DNA from: Marinicella gelatinilytica
Lineage (GTDB): Bacteria > Pseudomonadota > Gammaproteobacteria > Xanthomonadales > Marinicellaceae
Direction of reading: 5' to 3'
Assembly (NCBI RefSeq): GCF_026410405.1
Contig: NZ_JAPMLN010000013.1
Coordinates: 1 to 64,000, forward strand
DNA: 64,000 nt
The notes beneath the pieces were generated by a model. It was given only the letters and a program-made list of their open reading frames with translations, made no database searches and was not told the DNA's origin. Positions 54,523-64,000 of the stretch are shown here, piece by piece; position 1 is the stretch's first letter, and every line of letters starts with the position of its first letter. The translations under genes and the position numbers were made by a program.

Positions 54523-55356
54523 ATGGATGCGCTTAGCCAACAGCAAAAATTAACGCAATCACCCCTGTTTCGATTTATTTTGTTACAGTTTATTTGCCTG
54601 GCACTGATGGTGGCTGACAAAAACAGCCAAATCACACAACCCATCAGGCAAGGGTTGTCTTGGTTGGCTTTACCCATCATTAAAGTGGTGGAATGGCCGC
54701 AACACATATACCAAACAGTAGAAACTGCGGTTGCCCGTCAAGCTAAGCTCATAGATGAGAACAACGAACTTAAACAGAACTTATTGGAATTACGTCTGCA
54801 GGCACAAAGAAACACCGCCTTATCGGCTGAAAACCAACGCTTACGTGACATGCTTAACACCGCTCAAGATTTGCCCATCAAAACCTCGGTGGCTTTTGTC
54901 ACTGACATTGCACAAACTCAGAAAAGGCAACATATCGTCATTAACCAAGGACAAACGGATGGCTTATTCTTAGGTCAGCCGGTGCTCAGTTTAGGTGGCG
55001 TGGTTGGCCAGGTTGATGTGTTGTCTGATCATTTTGCCCATGTCATCGTTATCACCGATCCGGCCCACATTATCCCTGCAGAAATTCTACGAACCGGATT
55101 ACGAACCCTGGCCTATGGCCATGGCCAAGACCTACAGTTAAAAGAAGTACCCATCAGTGCCGATATTCAAGCCGGCGATGTCTTGATTACTTCAGGGTTT
55201 GGCGGCCGCTTTCCACGTGGTTTAACCATAGCCACATTAAGCGATGTCAACATCAGCGCACAACGCGACTTCCAGGTGGCGAATGCCACGCCTGAAGCCG
55301 CCTTGAGTCAACTGACTGAGGTATTTCTGGTTTGGCCGGATGAAGTTTTGCCATGA
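54523..55356 (+). CDS. mreC: Rod shape-determining protein MreC
   Basis: About 277 residues, with one membrane segment (FILLQFICLALMVA), a coiled coil (about residues 65-100, IDENNELKQNLLELRLQAQ) and the beta-domain pair with GQTDGLFLGQPVLSLGGVVGQVD. It links MreB with PBP2 and RodA. The frame also opens with GTG at 54511, but the ATG is preferred. It overlaps mreD by 4 bases. Confidence 0.93.
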   Translation: MDALSQQQKLTQSPLFRFILLQFICLALMVADKNSQITQPIRQGLSWLALPIIKVVEWPQHIYQTVETAVARQAKLIDENNELKQNLLELRLQAQRNTALSAENQRLRDMLNTAQDLPIKTSVAFVTDIAQTQKRQHIVINQGQTDGLFLGQPVLSLGGVVGQVDVLSDHFAHVIVITDPAHIIPAEILRTGLRTLAYGHGQDLQLKEVPISADIQAGDVLITSGFGGRFPRGLTIATLSDVNISAQRDFQVANATPEAALSQLTEVFLVWPDEVLP

Positions 55357-55838
55357 ACCATAACCGAAGTCAACAAGCGCTTGTACACCTCAGCTTACTG
55401 GTTTCTTTATTATTAACCATTTTACCCTGGCCATCTACCGTTCAGCTTTTTATGCCACAATGGGCAGCTATGGTGATAGCCTATTGGTCTTTACATGACC
55501 AAAACCGGTCGGTCATGTTTTTGGCATTTTTTTATGGTTTATTATTGGATATTTTGATGGGCAGTTTGTTGGGCAAACACGGTATGTCTTTAGTGGCCTT
55601 ATCATTTTTAGTCCTGAAATCAGCCAAGCAACTGCGCATGACCTCTTTTTGGCAACTGATGTTAATGGTATTGGTGTTATTATTTAATGACGTCATCATT
55701 CGATTATTTATTGACTGGGTTAGTTTTGGCTATTTACCTGTTTGGCAAGATTTTTTACCGTTACTAACGGTGATTTTAATTTGGCCGTGGCTTCATTATT
55801 TATTAAACAGAATAAACACCCATCTCAAACAACATTAA
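55353..55838 (+). CDS. mreD: Rod shape-determining protein MreD
   Basis: A 161-residue integral membrane protein with about five hydrophobic segments. The FFYGLLLDILMGSLLGKHGMSLV stretch is the typical MreD core. It is required for rod shape along with MreC; its exact role is still debated. Confidence 0.92.
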   Translation: MNHNRSQQALVHLSLLVSLLLTILPWPSTVQLFMPQWAAMVIAYWSLHDQNRSVMFLAFFYGLLLDILMGSLLGKHGMSLVALSFLVLKSAKQLRMTSFWQLMLMVLVLLFNDVIIRLFIDWVSFGYLPVWQDFLPLLTVILIWPWLHYLLNRINTHLKQH

Positions 55839-55842
55839 CGAC

Positions 55843-57663
55843 ATGGGTACACCATTAAAACAACCCCACTTAGAACGCCGTATTTTTCAGCAACGCCTAT
55901 GGGTGGCGGTGATGGTCGTGGTAGTTATCTTTGCTGCTTTGATTGGTCGCTATTTTTACTTACAAGTCATAAAACACAGTTATTATGCCGAACAAGCTGA
56001 AAAAAACCGCATAAAAACCAACCGTATTAAAGCTTCAAGAGGCTTGATTTATGATCGTAACGGCATACTTTTAGCCGATAACGTCACCACTTACCGCTTA
56101 TTATTAACCCCTGAAAAAGCCGGTAATATTGAACAACAACTCACTGAACTGCGTAAATTAATACCCCTGACTGCTGATGAACTCAGTGAAATTAATCTAC
56201 AATTACAATACAACCCCATTTTTAAACCACTTATCATAAAAGACAAACTGAGCGACCAACAAGTTGCGGCCTTTGCTGTTCGTCAACATCAATTTCCGGG
56301 ATTTAGCACTCAACCTTACCTGATTCGGCAATATCTATATCCGGTGGTGATGTCTCATGTCATAGGTTATGTGGGCAAAATCACGGAACAAGAGTATTTA
56401 TTGGAAGACAAGGTTCGTTATGCGGCGGATGATTATGTTGGGAAAACCGGTATCGAGAGCTATTACGAGCAACAATTACATGGCCACCCCGGAATTCTGA
56501 GTACGGTCATTAATGCCAAAGGTAAAATTTTATCTGAAGAAATAAACCAACCACCCAAAAACGGCAAACCATTAACATTGACCATAGATTTGGCTTTACA
56601 ACAAGCTACTTATGAAGCGTTTGATGAAAATACCGGTTCAGCCATTGCCGTCGACCCCAACACCGGGGAAATACTGGCTATGGTTTCAAAACCGGGATTT
56701 AACAGCAACCTGTTTATTAACGGCATTTCTCATGCTGACTATCAACAATTAACCACCTCACCTGAAAAGCCTTTGTTTAATCGCAGTATCAAAGGTGGTT
56801 ATGAACCAGGATCAACGATAAAACCCTATATGGCTTTAGCGGGACTTTTTTATCAGTTAATTGATGAAGATTACACCTACTTTTCCCGGGGCTTTTTCCA
56901 GCTACCCGGCCAAGCCAGAAAATACCATGATTGGAAACGTGGCGGACACGGTCAGGTGGACATAGTTAATTCATTGGCAGAATCTGTGAATGTTTTTTAT
57001 TATGATTTAGCAAACCGCTTAGGTATTGACCGCATTCATGATTTTTTACAACCTTTTGGCTTTGGGCAATTAACCGGTATTGATGTCAGTGGTGAAAAAC
57101 AAGGTATTTTACCTTCTCGCGGTTGGAAACGTGCCTTTCGAAATATGATCTGGTTTCCCGGCGAAACAGTGATTGCAGGTATCGGTCAAGGCTACTTCGT
57201 CATTACGCCCATTCAAATGGCACAAGCTTTGGCCATTTTTAGCGCCAAAGGTGAGATCAATCCATTACATCTGGTACAAAAACCAGTGAAAACTGAGCAT
57301 TTGCCCATGGAAATCAGCGCCAAAGACTGGCAAATCGCACATGATGGCATGATTGCTGTGGTTAACGCCGCAAACGGCACCGGACGCAGCATTCGCTCCG
57401 ATGATTACCTGATTGCCGGTAAAAGTGGCACCTCTCAAGTATATGGAAAATCAGAAGAGGATATTTATAAAAAATCTGAAGATTTACCCAAAGAACTGCG
57501 AAATCATGCGTTATTTATAGCCTTTGCACCGGCAGAACAACCCCAAATTGCTGTGGTGGTGGTGGCTGAACATGGTTCCAGCGGTTCCAAAGCCGCGGCA
57601 CCCATTGCCAGAAAAATAATAGATGCCCACTTGAAAAAACCACAGGAAAACCCTTCGTTATGA
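55843..57663 (+). CDS. mrdA: Penicillin-binding protein 2 (elongasome transpeptidase)
   Basis: The 606-residue class B PBP has one N-terminal membrane anchor (WVAVMVVVVIFAALIGRYF), the pedestal with ASRGLIYDRNGILLADN, and a transpeptidase domain with S-x-x-K in EPGSTIKPYM, S-x-N in ESVNVFY, and K-S-G-T in AGKSGTSQVYG. It cross-links glycan strands made by RodA, whose gene overlaps its end. Confidence 0.97.
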   Translation: MGTPLKQPHLERRIFQQRLWVAVMVVVVIFAALIGRYFYLQVIKHSYYAEQAEKNRIKTNRIKASRGLIYDRNGILLADNVTTYRLLLTPEKAGNIEQQLTELRKLIPLTADELSEINLQLQYNPIFKPLIIKDKLSDQQVAAFAVRQHQFPGFSTQPYLIRQYLYPVVMSHVIGYVGKITEQEYLLEDKVRYAADDYVGKTGIESYYEQQLHGHPGILSTVINAKGKILSEEINQPPKNGKPLTLTIDLALQQATYEAFDENTGSAIAVDPNTGEILAMVSKPGFNSNLFINGISHADYQQLTTSPEKPLFNRSIKGGYEPGSTIKPYMALAGLFYQLIDEDYTYFSRGFFQLPGQARKYHDWKRGGHGQVDIVNSLAESVNVFYYDLANRLGIDRIHDFLQPFGFGQLTGIDVSGEKQGILPSRGWKRAFRNMIWFPGETVIAGIGQGYFVITPIQMAQALAIFSAKGEINPLHLVQKPVKTEHLPMEISAKDWQIAHDGMIAVVNAANGTGRSIRSDDYLIAGKSGTSQVYGKSEEDIYKKSEDLPKELRNHALFIAFAPAEQPQIAVVVVAEHGSSGSKAAAPIARKIIDAHLKKPQENPSL

Positions 57664-58733
57664 AACAAACACGCCTGGCATTCCCTGACCCCATATTAAG
57701 CAGCTTACTGGTACTGCTGTTGGCCGGCGGTTTGGTGGTTCTTTACAGCGCCGGTGGCTGGGTATTGGTAGAAAGACAGCTTATACGTATTATTTTGGGT
57801 TTAACCGGTTTTTTTGTTATTACTCAAATCAGACCGGAGCGATTCGAACAATTCACACCTTATTTGTTCGTCATCACTTTACTGATGTTAGTGGCGGTAC
57901 TTTTGGTCGGGGTTACAGTTAAAGGCGCCCAGCGTTGGCTTGATGTCGGCATCAGTATTCAACCTTCAGAATTAGGGAAAATAACCTTGCCCATGATGGT
58001 TGCTTGGTTGTTTAGACATTCACCGATTCCGCCCCGTTGGCCTTCATTATTGGCTGCCATGACCGTCATCGCCCTAGTGGCCGGACTCATTTATCAGCAG
58101 CCTGACTTGGGAACCGCCATTTTGATTGCTGTTAGTGGTTTGTTCGTCATTTATTTAGCGGGCTTATCTTGGCGATTAATTATTGGCATGAGTGGTCTGG
58201 CTTTGTTGTCTTTACCGTTATTATGGTATTTTTTACATGATTACCAAAAACACCGGGTACTCACTTTCCTCAATCCCGAATCAGATCCGCTTAATCGCGG
58301 CTGGAACATTATTCAGTCTAAAATTGCAATCGGCTCAGGTGGTTTTTCAGGAAAAGGCTGGACGGAAGGCACCCAAACCCAACTTGATTTTTTACCGGAA
58401 CATTCCACCGATTTTATTCTGTCGGTTTTGTCTGAAGAATTTGGGTTTTTAGGCGTCTTGTTATTATTTACACTCTATTTTTGCATCATTATGCGCTGTC
58501 TATATATCGCCTACAATGCAAAAAACACCTACAATCGGCTATTATGCGGGGCACTAAGTTTAATTTTCTTTGTCTATGTTGTCATCAATGCCGGCATGAT
58601 ATCTGGCTTACTACCGGTGGTTGGCGTGCCCTTACCTTTGGTGAGTTATGGCGGCACCTCAATACTTACTTTACTGCTGTCTTTTGGTATCATAACCGCA
58701 GTCCACAAACATAAAAAACTAATACAACAATGA
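57660..58733 (+). CDS. mrdB: Peptidoglycan glycosyltransferase RodA (SEDS)
   Basis: The 357-residue SEDS protein has about ten membrane segments. GAQRWLDVGISIQPSELGK, QQPDLGTAILIA with the catalytic Asp region, and PLVSYGGTSILTLLLSFGI are signatures. It polymerises lipid II in elongation as the partner of PBP2. It overlaps both neighbours by 4 bases. Confidence 0.97.
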   Translation: MKQTRLAFPDPILSSLLVLLLAGGLVVLYSAGGWVLVERQLIRIILGLTGFFVITQIRPERFEQFTPYLFVITLLMLVAVLLVGVTVKGAQRWLDVGISIQPSELGKITLPMMVAWLFRHSPIPPRWPSLLAAMTVIALVAGLIYQQPDLGTAILIAVSGLFVIYLAGLSWRLIIGMSGLALLSLPLLWYFLHDYQKHRVLTFLNPESDPLNRGWNIIQSKIAIGSGGFSGKGWTEGTQTQLDFLPEHSTDFILSVLSEEFGFLGVLLLFTLYFCIIMRCLYIAYNAKNTYNRLLCGALSLIFFVYVVINAGMISGLLPVVGVPLPLVSYGGTSILTLLLSFGIITAVHKHKKLIQQ

Positions 58734-59686
58734 AAACGAACTTGCTGATTTTTATCTTACTTTTACCCTTGACTGTTACAGCTGACGTAAAGCCTGCTGA
58801 TATTGATGCTTTTATTAGCAAAACTGCCCAAGAATATGACCTCAAACCGGAAGCCATTCGATCCATTATAGATCAAGCCCAGCATCAGCAAAGTATTATT
58901 GATGCCATGAATAAGCCTGCAGAAAAAGTATTGGAATGGTATCAATACCGACCCATTTTTATCACCGATAAACGCATTAATGAAGGGGTGGACTTTTGGC
59001 AAGAACATGCTGATGTTTTACAACAGGTCAGTGAGAAAACCGAAGTGCCTGCACATATCATCGTCGCCATTATCGGTGTCGAAACCTTTTACGGCCGCAT
59101 TAAGGGCAACCACAAAGTACTTGACGCCCTATATACTTTGGCATTTGACTACCCCAAACGCAGCACTTTCTTCACCAAGGAGCTGGGGCATTTTATGAAG
59201 CTATCCGCCGATGGTCATGTGTCTGCCTTAGAAGCGAAAGGCTCTTATGCCGGCGCCATGGGTTATGGACAATTCATGCCATCAAGCTATCGCAGCTATG
59301 CGGTTGATTATGAGAATGACGGTGTCATTGATTTATTAAACAATCCCCATGACGCCATCGCCAGCGTCGCCAATTATATTGCTAAACACGGCTGGCAGAA
59401 AGACCAACCGGTGGTCGAAAAAACCAGTCAACCTGATAAAACCATTAAACTTAATCAATTAAAACCTCATCTGATTGATGATAATGGCCAATCTTACACC
59501 CTGATTGGCATGAAAACTGATGAAGATACCAATGAATATTGGCGAGGTTTCCACAATTTCTACGTTATTTCACGTTACAACCATTCACATATGTATGTTA
59601 TGGCGGTGTATCAATTGGCCGAAAAAATAAAAGCAGCTCATGACGCAGCCTTATCAAAACAGCCGCAACCAGAGGCTAAATTATGA
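58730..59686 (+). CDS. mltB: Lytic murein transglycosylase B
   Basis: The 318-residue enzyme cleaves glycan strands with formation of 1,6-anhydroMurNAc. The catalytic glutamate lies in [22 protein letters not shown], followed by [20 protein letters not shown]-like [20 protein letters not shown]. The signal peptide ([20 protein letters not shown]) has no lipobox cysteine, so unlike E. coli MltB it is probably soluble in the periplasm. Confidence 0.93.
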   Translation: MKTNLLIFILLLPLTVTADVKPADIDAFISKTAQEYDLKPEAIRSIIDQAQHQQSIIDAMNKPAEKVLEWYQYRPIFITDKRINEGVDFWQEHADVLQQVSEKTEVPAHIIVAIIGVETFYGRIKGNHKVLDALYTLAFDYPKRSTFFTKELGHFMKLSADGHVSALEAKGSYAGAMGYGQFMPSSYRSYAVDYENDGVIDLLNNPHDAIASVANYIAKHGWQKDQPVVEKTSQPDKTIKLNQLKPHLIDDNGQSYTLIGMKTDEDTNEYWRGFHNFYVISRYNHSHMYVMAVYQLAEKIKAAHDAALSKQPQPEAKL

Positions 59687-60435
59687 AATCGGCGATTTGG
59701 ATCATCATGGTTCTGCTGACTTTGGCCGGTTGCGGTAAAAAAGACAGTTACCGTGACATTGACCCACAGGACATTAAACCCTGGCAACCCAAAAGTGAAC
59801 CCTTAAGCAAATATGGCAATCACAGCCCCTACCGGGTCCATGGCAAAATATATCGAGTCAATAACCACCCCACGGGCTTTAAACAATCAGGAAAAGCTTC
59901 TTGGTACGGTAAACAGTTTCACGGCCGCAAAACTTCGAATCAAGAAACCTTTGATATGTATAAATTAACCGCAGCCCACAAAACCCTGCCATTGCCGAGC
60001 TATGTGGAAGTGACCAATTTAAAAAACAACAAAAAGGTGGTGGTCAGGGTCAATGATCGCGGTCCTTTTGTCGGTGATCGCATTATTGATTTATCTTATG
60101 CAGCGGCCAAAATGCTCGATTTCGTTAATGATGGCGTAACCCCGGTTGATATCAAGGTGGTTAATTCGCCCCATGACTTGCAACAAAAACCCATCGCCCA
60201 AGGTTTGACCTACCTTCAATTAGGTGCTTTTAGCGATCAACAAGCAGCATATAACTTAGCAAAAAAGTCCAGCCAGTTACTTGGAATTGAGACTTTTGTC
60301 ACCATACTGACCACACCAGCCGGTCTTTTACACCGGGTTCGAATTGGTCCAATAAATTCAGAATTTAAGATTAACCAGTTGCTCAATCGGGTTTCAAATG
60401 CCGGTATAGCCAACGCCCAGATAATTACCGATTAA
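59683..60435 (+). CDS. rlpA: Septal ring lytic transglycosylase RlpA
   Basis: The 250-residue lipoprotein (LTLAGCGKK lipobox) has the double-psi barrel [21 protein letters not shown], and [26 protein letters not shown] with the catalytic Asp. A C-terminal SPOR domain ([19 protein letters not shown]) binds denuded glycan at the septum. Its start overlaps mltB by 4 bases. Confidence 0.95.
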   Translation: MKSAIWIIMVLLTLAGCGKKDSYRDIDPQDIKPWQPKSEPLSKYGNHSPYRVHGKIYRVNNHPTGFKQSGKASWYGKQFHGRKTSNQETFDMYKLTAAHKTLPLPSYVEVTNLKNNKKVVVRVNDRGPFVGDRIIDLSYAAAKMLDFVNDGVTPVDIKVVNSPHDLQQKPIAQGLTYLQLGAFSDQQAAYNLAKKSSQLLGIETFVTILTTPAGLLHRVRIGPINSEFKINQLLNRVSNAGIANAQIITD

Positions 60436-60453
60436 CTAAAAACGTCCATAACT

Positions 60454-61620
60454 ATGATTACAATCCGTCCAAACAAGACCCTGACTTCATTTTTATTTAT
60501 GCTATTGAGTGTAGCTGCCTTAGCGCAAAACCAAATACAACCGGCTGCTCCGGCGATTAACGCTGAAAGCTATGTTCTTATGGACTACCATAGCAACCGC
60601 ATTCTCATGCAAAAAAACCCACATGCGGAAGTAGATCCTGCCAGTATCACAAAAATGATGACGGCTTATGTGGTTTTTCAAGAAATTAAAAACGGCCAAT
60701 TGTCATTAGAAGGCACAGCCACCATCAGCGAAAAAGCCTGGCGTACCGGCGGCTCAAAAATGTTTATCGAAGTGGACAAGCAAGTCAACATTGAAGACTT
60801 GGTTCGGGGTATGATTGTACAATCAGGCAATGATGCCAGCATTGCTTTGGCAGAGCATATCGCCGGTAGTGAAGAAGTCTTCGCTTCCATGATGAATAAA
60901 GCTGCCAGTAAATTAGGCATGAAGAATTCACACTTTACCAATGCCACCGGCTTACCTGAAGAAGGTCATTATATGTCCGCCTACGACGTGGCTTTATTAG
61001 GTCAAGCACTGGTCCGAGAGTTTCCGGACTTATACCACATTTATTCAGAAAAAGAATTTACCTACAACGGCATTAAACAACATAATCGCAACACTTTACT
61101 GTGGCGCGACCCAACCGTTGACGGCTTTAAAACCGGCCACACCGAATCTGCCGGTTATTGTCTTGCCACCACCTCATCTCGTAATGGTATGCGCTTAATT
61201 AACGTGGTTATGGGCACCGAATCAGAAAAAGCCCGTGCTGACGAGACCCAAAAAATGCTGAACTATGGTTTTCGTTTTTTCGAAACCCATAAACTCTATC
61301 CCGCCGGACAACAACAGGCTGTTGCGGAAGTCTGGAAAGGTCAAGAAGAGGAAGTGGCTTTGGGCTTAGCCAATGATTTATTTATTACCATCCCCAAAGG
61401 TAGTTACGATCGCCTACAAGCCGGCGTTGATATCCCTGGACAATTAGAAGCGCCGATTGCCCAAGGTCAGGTTCTGGGCCAGTTAACCATCCGGCTCGAT
61501 GATAATGTCATCATCGAACGACCGATGGTGGCGTTAAATGCGGTTGAACAAGGTGGCTGGTGGACCCGCACCGTTGATGGTATGGGCTTATGGTTTAAAT
61601 CTTTTGGAGGTGATGATTAA
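60454..61620 (+). CDS. dacA: D-alanyl-D-alanine carboxypeptidase (PBP5/6 type)
   Basis: The 388-residue serine peptidase has a signal peptide, S-x-x-K in DPASITKMMTAY, S-x-N in VQSGNDASIALAE, and K-T-G in GFKTGHTESAGY. A beta-rich domain 2 and a C-terminal amphipathic helix (TVDGMGLWFKSFG) anchor it to the inner membrane. It trims the terminal D-Ala from pentapeptides. It forms a TAATG junction with ybeD. Confidence 0.96.
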   Translation: MITIRPNKTLTSFLFMLLSVAALAQNQIQPAAPAINAESYVLMDYHSNRILMQKNPHAEVDPASITKMMTAYVVFQEIKNGQLSLEGTATISEKAWRTGGSKMFIEVDKQVNIEDLVRGMIVQSGNDASIALAEHIAGSEEVFASMMNKAASKLGMKNSHFTNATGLPEEGHYMSAYDVALLGQALVREFPDLYHIYSEKEFTYNGIKQHNRNTLLWRDPTVDGFKTGHTESAGYCLATTSSRNGMRLINVVMGTESEKARADETQKMLNYGFRFFETHKLYPAGQQQAVAEVWKGQEEEVALGLANDLFITIPKGSYDRLQAGVDIPGQLEAPIAQGQVLGQLTIRLDDNVIIERPMVALNAVEQGGWWTRTVDGMGLWFKSFGGDD

Positions 61621-61904
61621 TGACTGATCAAACACCCGACATGAACCAGGCAGAGGGCCTGACATTTCCCTGCGAATATCCAATCAAAGCCATGGGCGCC
61701 AATGAAGATAATTTTCAGGAAGATGTCTATCAGTGCATTAAACAACATGCCCCGGAAGTATCTAAAGAAGGGGTGCAAATTAAAACCAGTAAAAACGATA
61801 AATATTTATCTGTCACCGTACTGGTCTATGCCCAATCACGAGAACACTTGATTAATATTTACCAAGACTTGCGAGAATTAGACAGCGTGGTATGGACCCT
61901 GTAA
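61620..61904 (+). CDS. ybeD: YbeD family protein (DUF493)
   Basis: The 94-residue protein has [15 protein letters not shown] and [33 protein letters not shown], the entire length of this ACT-like family. It is typically placed between dacA and lipB. Its biochemical role is not established. Confidence 0.93.
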   Translation: MTDQTPDMNQAEGLTFPCEYPIKAMGANEDNFQEDVYQCIKQHAPEVSKEGVQIKTSKNDKYLSVTVLVYAQSREHLINIYQDLRELDSVVWTL

Positions 61905-62542
61905 CAGCACCGCTGATCATAAAAAACTTAGGTCGATGCGATTATCAGTCGGTGTGGTCGGCCATGCAGGACTTTACCGACCAACGCGACAAAACCACCA
62001 CCGACGAATTATGGCTGGTGGAACATCCCCCGGTCTTTACCCAGGGCTTAGCCGGTAAAGCAGAACATGTGTTGGCTGCCGGCAACATACCGGTGGTTCA
62101 AGTGGACCGTGGCGGCCAGGTGACTTATCATGGACCGGGACAAATCGTGGCCTACCCACTTCTTGATTTACGCCGCCATGGCATCGGTGTTAAATCCCTG
62201 GTACATGGTATTGAACAGGCCGTGATTGATGTGTTGGCCCATTATGACATTGTTGCTGAACGTAAACTAAAAGCCCCTGGTGTTTATGTCAACGGTGATA
62301 AAATTGCCGCTCTGGGTCTGAAAATACGCAAAGGTTGTTCCTACCATGGTCTGGCCTTTAACATTAACATGGATTTAAGCCCTTTTGCGCGCATTAACCC
62401 TTGTGGCTTTAGCGGGCTAAAAGTCATACAACTGTGTGATTTAAACCCAGAATGTGATATACATACGGTGCAAAAACAACTGGCTGACAGCTTTTGTCAA
62501 AACTTGAATTTTTCTTCTCACCAAACACCTCTTGCGGTGTGA
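61892..62542 (+). CDS. lipB: Octanoyl-[ACP]:protein N-octanoyltransferase
   Basis: The 216-residue transferase moves octanoate from ACP to lipoyl domains. [20 protein letters not shown], the catalytic lysine in [14 protein letters not shown], and the catalytic cysteine in [12 protein letters not shown] are present. It overlaps ybeD by 13 bases. Confidence 0.97.
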   Translation: MDPVTAPLIIKNLGRCDYQSVWSAMQDFTDQRDKTTTDELWLVEHPPVFTQGLAGKAEHVLAAGNIPVVQVDRGGQVTYHGPGQIVAYPLLDLRRHGIGVKSLVHGIEQAVIDVLAHYDIVAERKLKAPGVYVNGDKIAALGLKIRKGCSYHGLAFNINMDLSPFARINPCGFSGLKVIQLCDLNPECDIHTVQKQLADSFCQNLNFSSHQTPLAV

Positions 62543-62558
62543 ACCAATCGTTGACGTT

Positions 62559-63533
62559 ATGGATCAAAAAATACCTCTAAACATACAAACCGCCGGTAAC
62601 AAAGAACTTGGCGCCGCTAAAACCGATCGTAACCGCGCGAAATTTGATACCGATGCGCCTCGGTTACGTAAACCTGATTGGATTCGGGTACGCATTCCCA
62701 CCGGTAACGCGGTGCAAAAACTAAAAAGTAAGCTACGCACGAATTCCCTGGTGACGGTTTGTGAAGAAGCCTCATGCCCGAATATTCATGAATGTTTCGG
62801 TCACGGCACCGCCACCTTTATGATTTTAGGTGAAATCTGCACCAGACGCTGCTCCTTTTGTGATGTTGCCCACGGCCGACCCTTACCCGTCGATGCCAGT
62901 GAACCGGCTAACTTAGCCCTCACCATCGCCGATATGGGCCTTAAATATGTGGTCATTACCTCAGTGGATCGTGATGATTTAAAAGACGGTGGCGCACAAC
63001 ACTTCGCTGATTGTATCGAAGCCATTCGCGCCAGCACACCAAACATAAAAATTGAAATCCTGACCCCGGATTTCCGCGGTAAAAATAAAATTGAAAAAGC
63101 CCTGGAAATTTTTAAAGACTCGCCGCCGGACGTCTTCAACCATAACCTGGAAACCGTACCGGATTTGTACAAAAACGTCCGCCCCGGTGCAGATTACCAA
63201 TGGTCTTTAGACTTACTGAAACGATTTAAAGCCCAACATCCTGACGTCGCCACAAAATCCGGGATTATGACCGGTCTTGGCGAAACCTTTGAACAAATCA
63301 AAGGCACCTTACGCGATCTGGCCGACCATGATGTCGAAATGATCACCGTCGGTCAGTACCTACAACCCACAAAGGGCCATCACCCGGTATTAAAATACTG
63401 GTCACCCGATGAATTCAAAGCCATCGAAGAATACGGCTACACCTTAGGCTTCACCCACGTCGCCTCCGGCCCCTTAGTCCGCAGCTCCTACCACGCCGAT
63501 TTACAGGCTAAAGAAGCCGGCTTTGTCAGCTAA
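62559..63533 (+). CDS. lipA: Lipoyl synthase
   Basis: About 324 residues of a radical SAM enzyme that inserts two sulfurs into octanoyl groups. The auxiliary cluster uses [12 protein letters not shown], the radical SAM cluster CTRRCSFC, and the C-terminal VRSSYHAD supplies the serine ligand. The ATG at 62559 was chosen; an earlier ATG at 62532 lies inside lipB. A UUCG-capped hairpin follows. Confidence 0.97.
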   Translation: MDQKIPLNIQTAGNKELGAAKTDRNRAKFDTDAPRLRKPDWIRVRIPTGNAVQKLKSKLRTNSLVTVCEEASCPNIHECFGHGTATFMILGEICTRRCSFCDVAHGRPLPVDASEPANLALTIADMGLKYVVITSVDRDDLKDGGAQHFADCIEAIRASTPNIKIEILTPDFRGKNKIEKALEIFKDSPPDVFNHNLETVPDLYKNVRPGADYQWSLDLLKRFKAQHPDVATKSGIMTGLGETFEQIKGTLRDLADHDVEMITVGQYLQPTKGHHPVLKYWSPDEFKAIEEYGYTLGFTHVASGPLVRSSYHADLQAKEAGFVS

Positions 63534-63546
63534 ACCCGATTCCTGA

Positions 63547-63568
63547 TAACCACGCTTCGGCGTGGTTA
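63547..63568 (+). terminator. UUCG-capped hairpin after lipA
   Basis: TAACCACGC and GCGTGGTTA form a perfect 9-bp stem around TTCG, 14 bases after the lipA stop. There is no T-run, so it may protect the 3' end as well as terminate. Confidence 0.65.
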
Positions 63569-63587
63569 CCTGCTTCAATTTAGATAC

Positions 63588-63665
63588 TGTAGGATGGGCT
63601 TCGCCCATCAACACTTAGTGATATTCTTTTATTTTCAGCATTTTAATGAGCGGAGCCCATCTACC
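63588..63665. repeat. Short interspersed palindromic repeat
   Basis: TGTAGGATGGGCT (63588-63600) is an imperfect inverted copy of AGCCCATCTACC (63654-63665), and GATGGGC/GCCCATC forms a small hairpin at 63593-63609. This motif is common between genes in many proteobacteria. Confidence 0.6.
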
Positions 63666-63830
63666 GGCTGAATATTGCTTGTATTGGTAACTGTTATAAT
63701 GGCTGGATAATACATTTACCTGACGAAACTGTTGCATCCATAAAATATTCTTTGATATCTGATTATATTCATCTGTTTATTCCTGATATGAAAGCAAAGA
63801 ATATAAGCTCTCTCAAAAAGTAAAAATAAC

Positions 63831-64000
63831 ATGAAGCTCAGCGAAAAAATAAAATTACTCAGAACAAATGAAAATATGACGCAACCCGCTCTCGCCAGCA
63901 AAGCCGGCATTGAGCAGTCCTATTTATCGAAATTAGAAAATGACAAAGGCTCCCCATCTTATGATGTTATCTATAAAATTGCACAAGCGTTTGGCATGAC
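63831..64000 (+). CDS. XRE-family helix-turn-helix regulator, N-terminal part (cut by window edge)
   Basis: From the ATG at 63831 the frame reads MKLSEKIKLLRTNENMTQP, ALASKAGIEQSYLSKLEN and DKGSPSYDVIYKIAQAFGMT, a typical Cro/C1-type DNA-binding domain with the recognition helix around IEQSYLSKLEN. It continues past 64,000. Target and effector are unknown; the preceding gap is AT-rich and may carry its own promoter. Confidence 0.85.
   Translation, partial: MKLSEKIKLLRTNENMTQPALASKAGIEQSYLSKLENDKGSPSYDVIYKIAQAFGM

Overview
The window is a stretch of gammaproteobacterial chromosome. The evidence is classical gammaproteobacterial gene clusters: mreBCD-mrdAB-mltB-rlpA-dacA-ybeD-lipB-lipA, dapA-bamC, pcnB-folK, rpoZ-spoT-recG and tusDCBE-grxC. 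Codon use and the many intergenic palindromes suggest a free-living marine lineage, perhaps related to Marinicella, but that name is a guess. No rRNA, tRNA or CRISPR array was recognised.

Bases 1 to about 12,403 are an AT-rich mobile island whose left end lies outside the window. Its right end sits inside yjbQ, which loses its last third. Next to that junction are four tightly packed minus-strand genes: a complete tyrosine recombinase (402 aa), a large recombinase-like protein that seems to have lost its catalytic arginine (777 aa), a second complete tyrosine recombinase with a C-terminal cysteine cluster (673 aa), and a coiled-coil protein (207 aa). The arrangement recalls Tn554 TnpA/TnpB/TnpC and the Gamma-Mobile-Trio elements, with one extra gene. 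The cargo is a single-polypeptide type ISP restriction-modification enzyme of about 1,658 aa, followed with an ATGA overlap by a GIY-YIG domain gene. That gene is cut by an IS3-family remnant, and the end of an IS66-family element lies further left. A perfect 11-bp inverted repeat sits in the leader of the restriction gene.

From 12,404 to 27,100 come a frameshifted ParD-like antitoxin, several palindromic repeats, nnr and queG (divergent), a TlpA-like lipoprotein with a YihY membrane protein, a small lipoprotein, and the tryptophan genes trpE and trpG-trpD-trpC, which are split by a TonB-dependent receptor gene with its own terminator. A glutathione transferase follows, then an intact Phd-type antitoxin with an operator-like promoter and a dead ParE toxin gene.

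From 27,100 to 53,350 the content is core metabolism and information processing: rpoZ-spoT-ridA-recG (stringent response and repair), a BepA-like protease, the tusDCBE sulfur relay with grxC, a PerM transporter, an outer membrane barrel, an NAD-type isocitrate dehydrogenase, bcp, dapA-bamC, fdxA, pcnB-folK, pgi-mrp-dcd-yeeZ, ghrA-rppH, and gatC-gatA-gatB with a PfkB kinase. A promoter and strong terminator just before pgi may define a leader or small RNA.

From 53,449 to 63,533 lies one long plus-strand cluster for rod shape, peptidoglycan synthesis and lipoate attachment. The window ends in the start of an XRE-type regulator.
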